Made by a program: the position numbers and the translations under genes. Of a stretch of DNA of 64,000 nucleotides, positions 16,997-25,602 are shown one piece after another. The DNA comes from Algoriphagus sp. AGSA1 (GTDB lineage Bacteria > Bacteroidota > Bacteroidia > Cytophagales > Cyclobacteriaceae), in NCBI RefSeq assembly GCF_021390545.1, contig NZ_JAJUWR010000005.1, forward strand, positions 180,496 through 244,495, in the 5' to 3' direction. Within the stretch, counting starts at the first letter, position 1. Every line of letters starts with the position of its first letter. The notes below the pieces were generated by a model. The model ran no database searches, was not told the DNA's origin, and worked only from the letters and a program-made list of their open reading frames with translations.

Positions 16997-18121
16997 TTAC
17001 ACGTAGTTATTCAACATCACCGGCATTACCAGCATGAGGATATCCTCATTTTCGTCTTGCTCAGCAGGAAGGATCAAACCGGCACGGTTAGGGGCCGAAA
17101 ACTTCAGGCTTACTTCTTTGCAAGAAAGATTGTTAAGCATCTCCACCAAGAATTTGGCATTGAAGCCTATTTCTATATCCTCACCTTCATGTTCGCAGGA
17201 AAGTCTTTCATTTGCCTCATTTGAGAAGTCAAGATCTTCGGCGGAGATCATCAATTCACTGCCGGTCAATTTCAATCTCACTTGATGTGTTGTCTTATTC
17301 GCATAGATGGCGATACGACGTAGGGAACTTAACAATTCCGCACGGTCTATGGTCATCACATTAGGATTTTCAGAGGGGATCACATTTTCATAATCAGGGA
17401 ATCGCTCATCTATAAGACGGCAGATCATCTTGATGTTGTTGAAATTGAAGTAGGCATTAGACTGGTTGAACTCTACTGTCACCGGTAGATTTTCGGATGG
17501 TAGCGTGGACTTCAATAGATTCAGCGCTTTGCGAGGAATAATCAGCGTAGCGGCATCCTGAGAAGCTATATCCACTCTCCTATATCTTACCAATCTGTGT
17601 CCATCTGTAGCCACAAAGGTGGTATTGGTAGGGCTCAGGTTGATATATACGCCCGTCATCGCAGGACGAAGCTCGTCAGAGCTGGTCGCAAAGATGGTGT
17701 TCGAAACCGCAGAAGAAAGCACCTCAGTGGACATATCCACAGAGGTAGCATTGCTTACAGTAGGTATTTTAGGGAAATCAGTGGCATTTTCTCCCGCCAA
17801 TCTGTATCGTCCGTTATCTGAGCTGATCTCCACTGCATAGGTATCATGATCTATGCTGAAGGTAACCGGCTGCTCAGGCAGATTTTTAAGCGTTTCGATC
17901 AAAATCTTTGCAGGTACCGCAATATTTCCATCTTCTTTGGCCTCCACGTTGATTTCGGTGATCATCGAAGTCTGAAGATCAGATGCCGTAATAGTCAATA
18001 GGCTCTCTTTTATCTCAAAAAGAAAATTCTCCAAAATGGGCACTACAGGATTAGTGGTCACCACACCGTTGATTGCCGAAAGCTGCTTTAACAGGGCAGA
18101 AGAGGAAACAATAAATTTCAT
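16997..18121 (-). CDS. dnaN: DNA polymerase III beta sliding clamp
   Basis: A 374-residue clamp that dimerises around DNA and tethers the replicative polymerase. All three clamp domains are present: MKFIVSSSALLKQLSAINGV at the start, TGVYINL and FVATDGHRLVRYR in the middle, and FNAKFLVEML with the C-terminal LVMPVMLNNYV. Length is normal. The start ATG at 18121 is supported by the conserved first residues. It is downstream of the gld genes in the same direction with a 120-bp gap; dnaA is not adjacent, so this is not a classic dnaA-dnaN origin block. Confidence 0.97.
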   Translation of the reverse strand: MKFIVSSSALLKQLSAINGVVTTNPVVPILENFLFEIKESLLTITASDLQTSMITEINVEAKEDGNIAVPAKILIETLKNLPEQPVTFSIDHDTYAVEISSDNGRYRLAGENATDFPKIPTVSNATSVDMSTEVLSSAVSNTIFATSSDELRPAMTGVYINLSPTNTTFVATDGHRLVRYRRVDIASQDAATLIIPRKALNLLKSTLPSENLPVTVEFNQSNAYFNFNNIKMICRLIDERFPDYENVIPSENPNVMTIDRAELLSSLRRIAIYANKTTHQVRLKLTGSELMISAEDLDFSNEANERLSCEHEGEDIEIGFNAKFLVEMLNNLSCKEVSLKFSAPNRAGLILPAEQDENEDILMLVMPVMLNNYV

Positions 18122-18241
18122 ATCGTAGGGCTTATTTTATTTTTACTTTTGAATGGGGGTAAATTTATAAATAAATTCTAATTTGAACCTCCGTATAATT
18201 GATTCTCTGGAAAATTAATGCATTAGAAGTGGAATAATCAG

Positions 18242-19927
18242 CTAGTTTGATTTTTTGTTGTAGCGATTCTTTCTGATACCCACTATTATCCCTCCAAAAA
18301 CCAATAAAACCACTACCGGCCCCAGCACATTTACTGCCTGCCAGTAGGCTTTCTGTTGAGTTACTTTCACTTTGTCCAATGGCCGGATCTGAAAGGTGCG
18401 GGTCCTGGAAGCAATGATTCCCTCAGGCTCGGAAAGGTACTGGGCCAGATTTTGTAAGAACAGCCTATTTGCAAACGTAGTCTGACTGAAGGGATCTTCA
18501 CCAAGAGCGAGCGGGGTACCGTTTTCCAGATTGCTCTGTGCCTGAAAAACTTCCCCATCACCGATCACCACCACTTTTCCTCTTCCTTTTTCTTTGAAAT
18601 CCGCTTTCGCAAAACCATCCGGTAAAAAGCGGTTTTTATAGAGAGAGGTAAACTCCCCTTCGAGCAAATACACGAGAGGTAAATTCTTTATTCCGTATAG
18701 CGTCACATCCGGCTCCTGCTCCATGTCACTGAAAGCAACCCGAACAGGAGCTGGCAAAATCCTGGAATAATCTGAGCTGAAGATCAGAGGAGTTTTGACA
18801 ACTCCCTCTGCCATGACCGTATCCAAACTACTCACAAAACGAAAATTAACTACATCTAGCCCCTTAGTAACAGCATGGGACTGCATTCTTCCTGCATTGA
18901 TGAAGAATGGCCAAGGTAAGGGCACCATCTGCTGCTGATCACCGAAATTACCTCCTATTACCGGAAGGTAGCCGAAATTCAGATCCTGAATCAAATCCTT
19001 ATTCACGCGGACTCCATAGCGAAAAAGCAAATTGTCTAAACCCGATTCAAAAGGCATTGCCAATGTCCCCTCTCCTCCTGCATTTTCTACATTTACCGCT
19101 ACACCATCCAGTAAAACGACGAGATTTCCCCCGTTCATGACGTATTGGTCCAGGAGATATATTTCACGCTCGGTATAGCTATCCCTGGGCCCTTGGATAA
19201 ACACAATTGAGAAATGCTCTAAATCTTCCGGCTTTTTTGCCTGCTCTAGCGGCACTTTGAACAGTTCAAACTCTCCATCCAAGGCCTCCACCATCCCGAA
19301 ACCCTCATCTGATCCCATCTCACCATGTCCAATGAGCATAGCAATGGCAGAGGATTCCGGCGAAATCAACTTACGGATGGCATTGCTCAGTTCAAATTCG
19401 AGGTTTTCAATAGATTGGTTTAAAATCTGATCGGGGCTCATACCACGCTCACCTTTGAGGATCAATGCCCCTGTTTCAAACTCCTCATTGCTGACCAAAA
19501 TGCCGGGGAAAATCAGCTGTGACTGCAGTCCCGTGTTTTGATTGAAAGACAGATTGGTAGGATTGATACCATACTGAGCCAGCGAAAGGATAAACTCTTC
19601 CCGTTCCCCCCCCTCAACACTCATTGGGTCAAAATAGGAAAAAGTGATTTTCTCAGGACTGTACGCGTTGAATGTCCTTATGGTTTCTTCTATGGACTTT
19701 TGCAGGCGTCGCATGCCTCCAGGGAGATTTTTCCCGAGAAGAATATCCACATGGAGTGGCTCAGAGATCCGGGCAAGTACTTCTTCTGTGGCCGGGTGCA
19801 GGGAAAATCGTTTTTCCTCTGTCAGATCCACCCGAAAATGCATGAATTGACCCAACAAAATAAAAAGTACAATACCTCCAAAAAGTACAATCCAGGGTTT
19901 GGCGATATGTGCGACAGAGCTTTTCAT
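18242..19927 (-). CDS. gldG: Gliding-motility ABC transporter auxiliary protein GldG
   Basis: A 561-residue membrane protein with one N-terminal helix (PWIVLFGGIVLFILLGQFM) and one C-terminal helix (AVNVLGPVVVLLVFGGIIVG), leaving a large periplasmic part. RVDLTEEKRFSLHPATEEVL is the hallmark start of the GldG/IntG family. GldG works with GldA and GldF as an ABC complex needed for gliding in Flavobacterium-type cells. Its ATG overlaps the gldF stop by 4 bp. Length matches the family. Confidence 0.94.
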   Translation of the reverse strand: MKSSVAHIAKPWIVLFGGIVLFILLGQFMHFRVDLTEEKRFSLHPATEEVLARISEPLHVDILLGKNLPGGMRRLQKSIEETIRTFNAYSPEKITFSYFDPMSVEGGEREEFILSLAQYGINPTNLSFNQNTGLQSQLIFPGILVSNEEFETGALILKGERGMSPDQILNQSIENLEFELSNAIRKLISPESSAIAMLIGHGEMGSDEGFGMVEALDGEFELFKVPLEQAKKPEDLEHFSIVFIQGPRDSYTEREIYLLDQYVMNGGNLVVLLDGVAVNVENAGGEGTLAMPFESGLDNLLFRYGVRVNKDLIQDLNFGYLPVIGGNFGDQQQMVPLPWPFFINAGRMQSHAVTKGLDVVNFRFVSSLDTVMAEGVVKTPLIFSSDYSRILPAPVRVAFSDMEQEPDVTLYGIKNLPLVYLLEGEFTSLYKNRFLPDGFAKADFKEKGRGKVVVIGDGEVFQAQSNLENGTPLALGEDPFSQTTFANRLFLQNLAQYLSEPEGIIASRTRTFQIRPLDKVKVTQQKAYWQAVNVLGPVVVLLVFGGIIVGIRKNRYNKKSN

Positions 19928-20643
19928 TTGTTTCTCAAAATCATAACAGAACCTCCCAAAAACAACCAGATCATCCCCAGCATAAAGAACATATCCCCTG
20001 AATTCACCACTCCCCTACTCAGGCTCATATAATGATAACTTAGACTCATCTCCTCCACCCAAAAGCTAAAAGTCCCTAGCTGCATTTCTGCTACAGCCGA
20101 GAAACCGAAGTATAAAACAAAGCATAAAAACACTCCCAACACGAAAGCCACCACCTGTTGGGACGTCAGGGAACTGGCAAACAAACCCACCGCAGAAAAT
20201 ACCGCTCCTATCATAATCAAACCTATCCATGAGCCAAAAAACCCTGCCTGGTCAATATTCCCCACCGGGTCTCCCAATTGGACAATGCTGTACAGATAAA
20301 GTAACGTAGGCAAAACAGCTACCAAAACCAAACAAAGCAAAGCGAGGTATTTGGCCAATATAATCTGAATCAATGATAGGGGTGAAGTTCTCAACAACTC
20401 CCAAGTTCCGGATTTTCGTTCTTCGGCAATCGCCCGCATGGACAATGCCGGCACCAGAAACGTGAATACATAGGGAGTATAGGTGAATAGGGGTTCGAGA
20501 TCAGCAAAACCATAATCCAAGACACTTGTCTCTGGGAAGACCCATACGATCAAGCCTATAGCCACAAGAAATAAGGCGAGGACCAAATAGCCCAAAAGAC
20601 TTCCAAAAAAGGCATTGATTTCTTTTAGAAATAAGCTCTTCAT
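19924..20643 (-). CDS. gldF: Gliding-motility ABC transporter permease GldF
   Basis: A 239-residue ABC-2 type permease with six predicted membrane helices (for example GYLVLALFLVAIGLIVWVF, YLALLCLVLVAVLPTLLYLY, VVAFVLGVFLCFVLYFGF). The start MKSLFLKEINAFFGS and the segment EERKSGTWELLRTSPLS are standard for GldF. It lies two bases after gldA and overlaps gldG by 4 bp, so the three form one operon. It forms the membrane channel of the Gld ABC complex. Confidence 0.94.
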   Translation of the reverse strand: MKSLFLKEINAFFGSLLGYLVLALFLVAIGLIVWVFPETSVLDYGFADLEPLFTYTPYVFTFLVPALSMRAIAEERKSGTWELLRTSPLSLIQIILAKYLALLCLVLVAVLPTLLYLYSIVQLGDPVGNIDQAGFFGSWIGLIMIGAVFSAVGLFASSLTSQQVVAFVLGVFLCFVLYFGFSAVAEMQLGTFSFWVEEMSLSYHYMSLSRGVVNSGDMFFMLGMIWLFLGGSVMILRNK

Positions 20644-20645
20644 AT

Positions 20646-21554
20646 TCAGCCGTTGGTGATTTCTCTAAAAATTAATTCAAGGTTCTTTTTGCTTTGGTTG
20701 AGCCTGATCAGGTTAAGGGAACGCTCGTTGATGACATTCATTATTCTTTTTCTAGCCAAAGCAGGATCGGTAGTGGAAATAAGCAATTCCTTCTTGCCTT
20801 TTGCCCCAAAATCTATTTTCCCCACATTTTCAAACCACCCAAGTTCTAACTCTTCCTCGGTTTCCAGAATCAAAACCGTGTCCGCAGAATTGGATTTCAA
20901 ATCAGCGAGTGATTCGGAAGCCAGAACCCTGCCTTTGTTGACAATCACCACATCATGACAGATCGCCTCCACTTCCTGCATGATATGAGTGGAAAGAATG
21001 AGCGTCCTATCCCTGGCCACTTCTTGGATTAGATTTCTTATTTCCACCAATTGATTGGGATCCAGGCCAGTGGTTGGCTCATCCAAAATCACCACCTGGG
21101 GATCATGAATCAGTGCTCTGGCCAAGCCCACACGCTGACGATACCCTTTAGACAACTGCCCGATTTTTTTATACTGCTCAGGCTCCAGGCCGGTACGGCT
21201 TAGCATTTCCTTTACTCTGGACTGAAGCTGCTGCCCTGAAAGCCTATACAATCCACCGGAAAACTCAAGGAACTCCCCCACATACATATCCAGATAAAGC
21301 GGATTATGCTCGGGTAAATAACCTATAAGTTTGCTTGCTTCCTGCGGAGCTTGAAGCGCATCCCTTCCCAATACTTTCACCTGACCGGAATCAGCCGATA
21401 AAAACCCCGTGATGATCTTCATCGTAGTGGATTTCCCTGCGCCATTTGGGCCTAAAAACCCAAGAATCCTTCCGGGACTAGCCGAAAAAGAAACATCGTC
21501 TAGCGCTTTCTGTGTGCCATATTGTTTGGTAAGCTGGGATACTTCGAGTGACAT
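20646..21554 (-). CDS. gldA: Gliding-motility ABC transporter ATP-binding protein GldA
   Basis: A 302-residue ATPase. Walker A GPNGAGKST is at about residues 35-43, the signature reads LSKGYRQRVGLARAL, Walker B is VVILDEPTTGLD and the switch His is in STHIMQEVE. A C-terminal extension of about 80 residues is usual for GldA. It is the first gene of gldA-gldF-gldG. A sequence TACTTTTG at 21573-21580 (minus) fits the Bacteroidota -7 element about 20 bp upstream of the ATG, but I see no matching -33. Confidence 0.93.
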   Translation of the reverse strand: MSLEVSQLTKQYGTQKALDDVSFSASPGRILGFLGPNGAGKSTTMKIITGFLSADSGQVKVLGRDALQAPQEASKLIGYLPEHNPLYLDMYVGEFLEFSGGLYRLSGQQLQSRVKEMLSRTGLEPEQYKKIGQLSKGYRQRVGLARALIHDPQVVILDEPTTGLDPNQLVEIRNLIQEVARDRTLILSTHIMQEVEAICHDVVIVNKGRVLASESLADLKSNSADTVLILETEEELELGWFENVGKIDFGAKGKKELLISTTDPALARKRIMNVINERSLNLIRLNQSKKNLELIFREITNG

Positions 21555-21749
21555 GGAGCTTTTTTAGTCAGTCAAAAGTAAGGAAAAAATAGAGTTTTTG
21601 AGAAAGGAGGTGTAATGTTCGCCTTTTTATCAGAGAGTGCTCTTTTCATTAACGTTAACCTCAAATTAAATAACTTGTACTTATTAATACATGATATCTT
21701 GTATTGATAACACATACTATTCTATTTGCATTGACTTACAGAATTTTAC

Positions 21750-21944
21750 ATGATACCAAAGCAAACACTTGGAGAAATAATCTTAGCTCAAAATGATAAC
21801 TTTCTTCAAAAATCACTTGCAAAGAGGGAAAAAGTCCTACCTGACTATACGAATCAAATCGTGGTAGTGAGCGGTGTGAGACGCTGCGGAAAAAGCATCT
21901 TGATACGAAATAGTTTTTCTGAAACAGACCAAGTACTACTTTAA
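21750..21944 (+). pseudogene. Truncated AAA ATPase (DUF4143-type) remnant
   Basis: A 64-codon N-terminal fragment. TLGEIILAQNDNFLQKSL and VVVSGVRRCGKSILIR match the start and Walker A (GVRRCGKS) of the AAA_14/DUF4143 ATPases, which are normally about 400 residues. The reading frame stops right after Walker A, and the 3' end of an unrelated redoxin gene starts three bases later on the other strand. Sensor, arginine finger and DUF4143 parts are missing, so the gene is broken by a deletion or rearrangement. Confidence 0.75.
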
Positions 21945-21947
21945 ATC

Positions 21948-22472
21948 TTATTTCCCCTTTGCCAGCTTCTCCAGCAGAAGATCTATTTTGGTAATCCCTA
22001 CATACTCCGCTATCAATTGCTTTTTTGCATCATAGCAGTAGATTGACGGAACACTCTTGATCTGAAGGTAGCCGGCAACGTCCATCCTGCTGTCAAGCAG
22101 AAAATGGACATAGCTCTTGTCTTTCACTCCCAGCCCTACTACAAAGCCAATCATCTCCTCTAACGGCTCTACGGTTGTCAAAATCAAATTATACTCCTTG
22201 AATTCATCTATTCTCTTAGAAAGTGTGGCAAGCTCCTCTTGGCATAAGTGGCAAGTGGAATTGAAGTAAATCAAAAGTGTAGGCTTATTCTCCGCTAACT
22301 GATAAATGGATTTTGATTCACCGTTGATGTCGCTTAACGTAAAATCAGGTAGAAGAACTGGTGCCGAAAGAAGCGTATCCTCCGCAGGATTATCCATACT
22401 TGACAGATAACCCACATACCCAGCGCTCCCGATAAGAGCCACTAATAGAATAATCAGATTTATTTTTTTCAT
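21948..22472 (-). CDS. Membrane-anchored thioredoxin-like / redoxin protein
   Basis: A 174-residue protein with an uncleaved-looking N-terminal helix (INLIILLVALIGSAGYVGYL) and a periplasmic thioredoxin fold of the AhpC/TSA-TlpA kind. The redox motif is CHLC in YFNSTCHLCQEELA, about residue 93. PSIYCYD corresponds to the cis-Pro region. Expected role is thiol-disulfide exchange or thiol transfer in the periplasm. It sits inside a scar between an AAA ATPase remnant and an SDR remnant, so its original partners may be lost. Confidence 0.85.
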   Translation of the reverse strand: MKKINLIILLVALIGSAGYVGYLSSMDNPAEDTLLSAPVLLPDFTLSDINGESKSIYQLAENKPTLLIYFNSTCHLCQEELATLSKRIDEFKEYNLILTTVEPLEEMIGFVVGLGVKDKSYVHFLLDSRMDVAGYLQIKSVPSIYCYDAKKQLIAEYVGITKIDLLLEKLAKGK

Positions 22473-22529
22473 GTGATTACAATTGTTTTTCTGGTGGTCA
22501 CATGCCCGCCTGGCGTCGGACAGGTAGTC

Positions 22530-22610
22530 TCACTTAGGATAATCATTCCAGTATGTGCCGTTTTCGACATGTTCGATTTCATAAAATTTGATTTGACTTT
22601 CAAAGGCCAT
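22530..22610 (-). other. Short unassigned ORF, possible gene fragment
   Basis: Twenty-six codons from the ATG at 22610, starting MAFESQIKFYEIEHVENG and ending in YPK. GGGAGGAT stands directly before the ATG. The same frame stays open upstream for about ten codons (LLTLFPLPWED), so it may be the end of a longer decayed gene rather than a real small gene. The amino-acid make-up looks protein-like. I do not recognise a family. Confidence 0.3.
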
Positions 22611-22762
22611 ATCCTCCCATGGCAAAGGAAACAAGGTAAGCAGTCACTTGCCTACTTGTCAGCGGTAAACAGCAAGGTATATGCATCAGCAGACTCTAGT
22701 TCACAGCTTATTTCTATTAAAGAACAGTGTTCAAAAATAAACACATTACTTGCCCAAAACAA

Positions 22763-22935
22763 TTTAAGGATAATATTCAGCAAAATTGGTCACACCATTC
22801 AGTCCTGCAATAGAAGCGACGTTTAAAATATGTCCTTCACCCGCCGCGTTCATCGCAGATAGTAGTTTCTTACTTACATGGAAAATCCCATGGACATTGG
22901 TGTCAAAAAGGGAAATCAGATCAAAAAGTTCTAAT
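22763..22935 (-). pseudogene. Short-chain dehydrogenase remnant
   Basis: Reading the minus strand from about 22935 gives LELFDLISLFDTNVHG then IFHVSKKLLSAM and GEGHILNVASIAGLNGV, the central part of a classical SDR (the N-x-x-G helix and the catalytic-Ser strand). The frame ends at a stop at 22765-22763 shortly before the expected YxxxK. Both the NAD-binding N-terminus and the catalytic Tyr-Lys are absent, so only a relic of about 57 codons remains. Confidence 0.75.
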
Positions 22936-22970
22936 GTCACACACTTTTCCTACTCTTAAGCAGTAAATAG

Positions 22971-23000
22971 CTTGTGCTTTAGTACATTTTTCTAAATTTG
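22971..23000 (+). promoter_or_regulatory. Promoter of the M20 amidohydrolase gene
   Basis: TTG at 22972-22974, 18 bp, then TAAATTTG at 22993-23000, a full match to the Bacteroidota sigma-A -7 element TAnnTTTG. It ends 27 bp before the ATG at 23028. Confidence 0.6.
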
Positions 23001-23027
23001 AATAGTAGCATTTAAAAACCAACCTCC

Positions 23028-24329
23028 ATGAAAAAAATTCTATACCCGCTAGTTCATATATCCATGTTCCTCGCCTCAGGTTCTCTTTTGGCACAATCGG
23101 AACTCCGTTCGTCGATTGATACCAAATCAAATGCAATAGAAGCCAAGGTGATCGAATGGAGACGGGATATCCACATGCATCCGGAGTTGGGTAACCAGGA
23201 ATTCCGCACAGCAAAGAAAGTCGCTGATCATCTCCGCTCCCTAGGAATCGAGGTTACCGAAAATGTGGCCGTGACAGGGGTTGTGGGAGTTTTGAAAGGA
23301 GGAAAGCCTGGCCCCACAGTTGCACTACGGGCAGATATGGATGCTCTTCCCGTGACAGAGCGAAACGATTTGCCTTTCAAATCTGTAAACACCGCCACAT
23401 ACAATGGCCAGGAAACGGGAGTCATGCATGCCTGTGGTCACGATTCCCATGTGGCGATCTTGATGGGTGTTGCAGAGGTGCTCTCCAGCTTGAAGGATGA
23501 TTTGGAAGGAACTGTAAAGTTCATTTTCCAGCCTGCGGAAGAAGGGGTTTTTGATGCGGAAATGGCCGGAGCAGAGCTGATGGTAAAAGAGGGCGTGATG
23601 GAAGATGTGGATGCGATTTTTGGTTTGCATATCAATTCGCAGACGGAAATAGGAAAAATCGGATACCGATCCGGACCTATCATGGCAGCGGTGGACAATC
23701 TGGAAATCACCGTCAAAGGTGTGCAAGCCCATGGTGCGTATCCTTGGTCTAGTGTGGATCCCGTTGTCACCAGCTCCCAGATCATCATGGGACTGCAGAC
23801 CATCCTTTCCAGAAATGTAAATGTCACTCAAAATCCCGCAGTAGTCACGATCGGAGCCATACATGGAGGTATCCGCCACAATATCATCCCGGAGGAAGTG
23901 GAACTTATCGGAACAGTCAGGACTTTCGGCGATGAGCAGCAGGAATTGGTCCATAGGCGTATCACTGAGATCGTAACCAATATTGCAGAAAGTGCCGGAG
24001 CTACCGTGGATCTGAAGATCGAGAAACTATATCCCTCCACTGTCAATCATCCTGACCTAACCAAGGAAATGCTCCCTTCACTGGAAGCTGCGGCAGGCGC
24101 AGAAAATTTGATTTATTTGAATCCTGTGACCGGAGCCGAGGATTTCAGCTTTTTCCAGAGAGAAAAGCCGGGCGTATTTGTATTTCTGGGAGGAATGAAA
24201 AAAGGAGGCGATCCGCTTACCACTCCATCCCACCACACACCGGGTTTCTACATAGACGAAGGCGGATTTGTACTGGGAATGCGTACTTTAAGTTATTTCG
24301 TAGTGGATTATATGGGAATGAATAAGTGA
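23028..24329 (+). CDS. Secreted M20 family amidohydrolase / carboxypeptidase
   Basis: A 433-residue metal-dependent hydrolase. The signal peptide MKKILYPLVHISMFLASGSLLAQ predicts export. RRDIHMHPELGNQEF, RADMDALPV, HACGHDSHVAILMG, QPAEEG and the late GAEDFSFF are the conserved motifs of the M20D group (hippurate hydrolase, IAA-amino-acid hydrolase, N-acyl amidohydrolase), including the zinc-binding Cys-Gly-His. It cleaves N-acyl or N-carbamoyl amino acids; the precise substrate is open. It is monocistronic behind a good promoter. Confidence 0.93.
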   Translation: MKKILYPLVHISMFLASGSLLAQSELRSSIDTKSNAIEAKVIEWRRDIHMHPELGNQEFRTAKKVADHLRSLGIEVTENVAVTGVVGVLKGGKPGPTVALRADMDALPVTERNDLPFKSVNTATYNGQETGVMHACGHDSHVAILMGVAEVLSSLKDDLEGTVKFIFQPAEEGVFDAEMAGAELMVKEGVMEDVDAIFGLHINSQTEIGKIGYRSGPIMAAVDNLEITVKGVQAHGAYPWSSVDPVVTSSQIIMGLQTILSRNVNVTQNPAVVTIGAIHGGIRHNIIPEEVELIGTVRTFGDEQQELVHRRITEIVTNIAESAGATVDLKIEKLYPSTVNHPDLTKEMLPSLEAAAGAENLIYLNPVTGAEDFSFFQREKPGVFVFLGGMKKGGDPLTTPSHHTPGFYIDEGGFVLGMRTLSYFVVDYMGMNK

Positions 24330-24357
24330 TAAATAGCAAGCTCAGGTCAGGATTGAA

Positions 24358-25521
24358 TCAAAAAGGAGGGGGAACTTTAAACGCCCCCTCATAATACTTC
24401 TGGAAGATGAAGTTCTCTTCAGACAATTTTTTATAAGCAGAAATCTTCCCAGCAGTGTCGTTAGTAATGAATGCGTTTACTAATTCATGGAAGGAAGTAA
24501 GCTTCAGTGCTTGCTGTAGCCCATGACCATCGTGGAGTAACAGCAAGGTGCAGTTAGCATAATATTCTGCGAGCACATCATATGATTTGGAGTAAATCAT
24601 ATGATCAAAAGCTCCCCCAATCAATATCATTTTCCCTTCAAACTCCAGTAATCGATCGTAGTTGGTTCCATAGAAATCAAAGTTGGTACTTTGATAGGCA
24701 CTCCAAAGGGAACTACTCAATTTTTTCATTACGTCCAAACTTGGATTGCTCTTTTGCTCAGAGTCTTGCAATCCTGAGAGTGCTATTGCATGTTCAAACA
24801 TCCTCACCATTAACGGGATGTTGCTTTCAATATCCTCACCCTTGGCTAATCCCATCAATACATCTTGTAAAGTTAGAAAAACCATCAGGTTCTCTTTAGA
24901 CAAAGCTTTCTTGCTCAGAATCCCTTTATTGAAATTTGCATAGTAACCGAAATCGAAGCTCTGCACATCACTAAGCTTTATATCCGAAAATGATAATCCT
25001 GAGTAAGGAAAACTCAAGTTCTTTTGAATGTCAAAAACCAAGGGATTCACACTGATCATTCTTTTTACATGCTGAGGGAATAAGGATAAATAATATTGCA
25101 AAACCATCGCAGCCGACGAATATCCGAACAAAATCACCTGCTTATTGCCGAGCAATTCCTGCCTGATCACTTCGATATCGCGTGCAACTTGATCCTGATT
25201 GAAAAGTTTGTAAGCCAATTGATAATCCAGGTTCCCAGAATGTATAACTCCTCTCTTTAGCTCATCATTATCCTTTCTTCCCTTGATCAAAACAAAATTG
25301 CTGGACTCAGAAAAATCCAGCAATTCATTAAAAGACAAATATAGTTCATCAAATGCATCCTCTAAGAGAAATACCGTTTCCCTTTCTGAATCAAACTCAT
25401 TTAAGAACTCAACTTGGACTCCTATTTTTCTTGAATCCGGTAGTAGGTGGTTGTATGGAACCAAAAAGGTTTGTGCTTGCAGGGATGCACTGACGAAAAT
25501 AAAAAATAAAACTAATCTCAT
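24358..25521 (-). CDS. Secreted alpha/beta-hydrolase-like protein
   Basis: A 387-residue exported protein (signal MRLVLFFIFVSASLQAQ). The nucleophile elbow appears as ILFGYSSAA (G-x-S-x-A) near residue 133, an acidic turn as IGGAFDHMIY, and a possible catalytic His in LLLHDGHGLQQAL, so it has the alpha/beta-hydrolase layout. A strong hit to a named enzyme is not evident. It is convergent with the M20 gene and is probably its own transcript. Esterase, lipase or peptidase activity is possible. Confidence 0.7.
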   Translation of the reverse strand: MRLVLFFIFVSASLQAQTFLVPYNHLLPDSRKIGVQVEFLNEFDSERETVFLLEDAFDELYLSFNELLDFSESSNFVLIKGRKDNDELKRGVIHSGNLDYQLAYKLFNQDQVARDIEVIRQELLGNKQVILFGYSSAAMVLQYYLSLFPQHVKRMISVNPLVFDIQKNLSFPYSGLSFSDIKLSDVQSFDFGYYANFNKGILSKKALSKENLMVFLTLQDVLMGLAKGEDIESNIPLMVRMFEHAIALSGLQDSEQKSNPSLDVMKKLSSSLWSAYQSTNFDFYGTNYDRLLEFEGKMILIGGAFDHMIYSKSYDVLAEYYANCTLLLLHDGHGLQQALKLTSFHELVNAFITNDTAGKISAYKKLSEENFIFQKYYEGAFKVPPPF

Positions 25522-25602
25522 ATCTCAAATTTGATCATTGCTAATAAATCATCAAACAGATCAAGATTAGTTTTAGAGAAAATTAACCTTACTAAGCGAA
25601 GA

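Larger units (their letters stand above)
22473..23027. other. Decayed intergenic region with gene fragments
   Basis: A stretch of 555 bp with no intact gene. It holds a palindrome-like string CCCGCCTGGCGTCGGACAGG at 22505-22524, a 26-codon ORF on the minus strand (22530-22610), an SDR fragment (22763-22935) and the promoter of the following amidohydrolase. Confidence 0.6.

Noticed and set aside
16997..18121. Replication origin beside dnaN
   Set aside because: No dnaA gene and no cluster of DnaA boxes (TTATCCACA-like) is visible around dnaN.
19538..20032. 164-residue antisense ORF across the gldG/gldF junction
   Set aside because: It covers two well-supported overlapping genes on the other strand.
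23325..23954. 209-residue antisense ORF inside the M20 amidohydrolase gene
   Set aside because: It lies fully opposite a well-supported gene and has shadow-like composition (Cys, His and Asp scattered without motifs).
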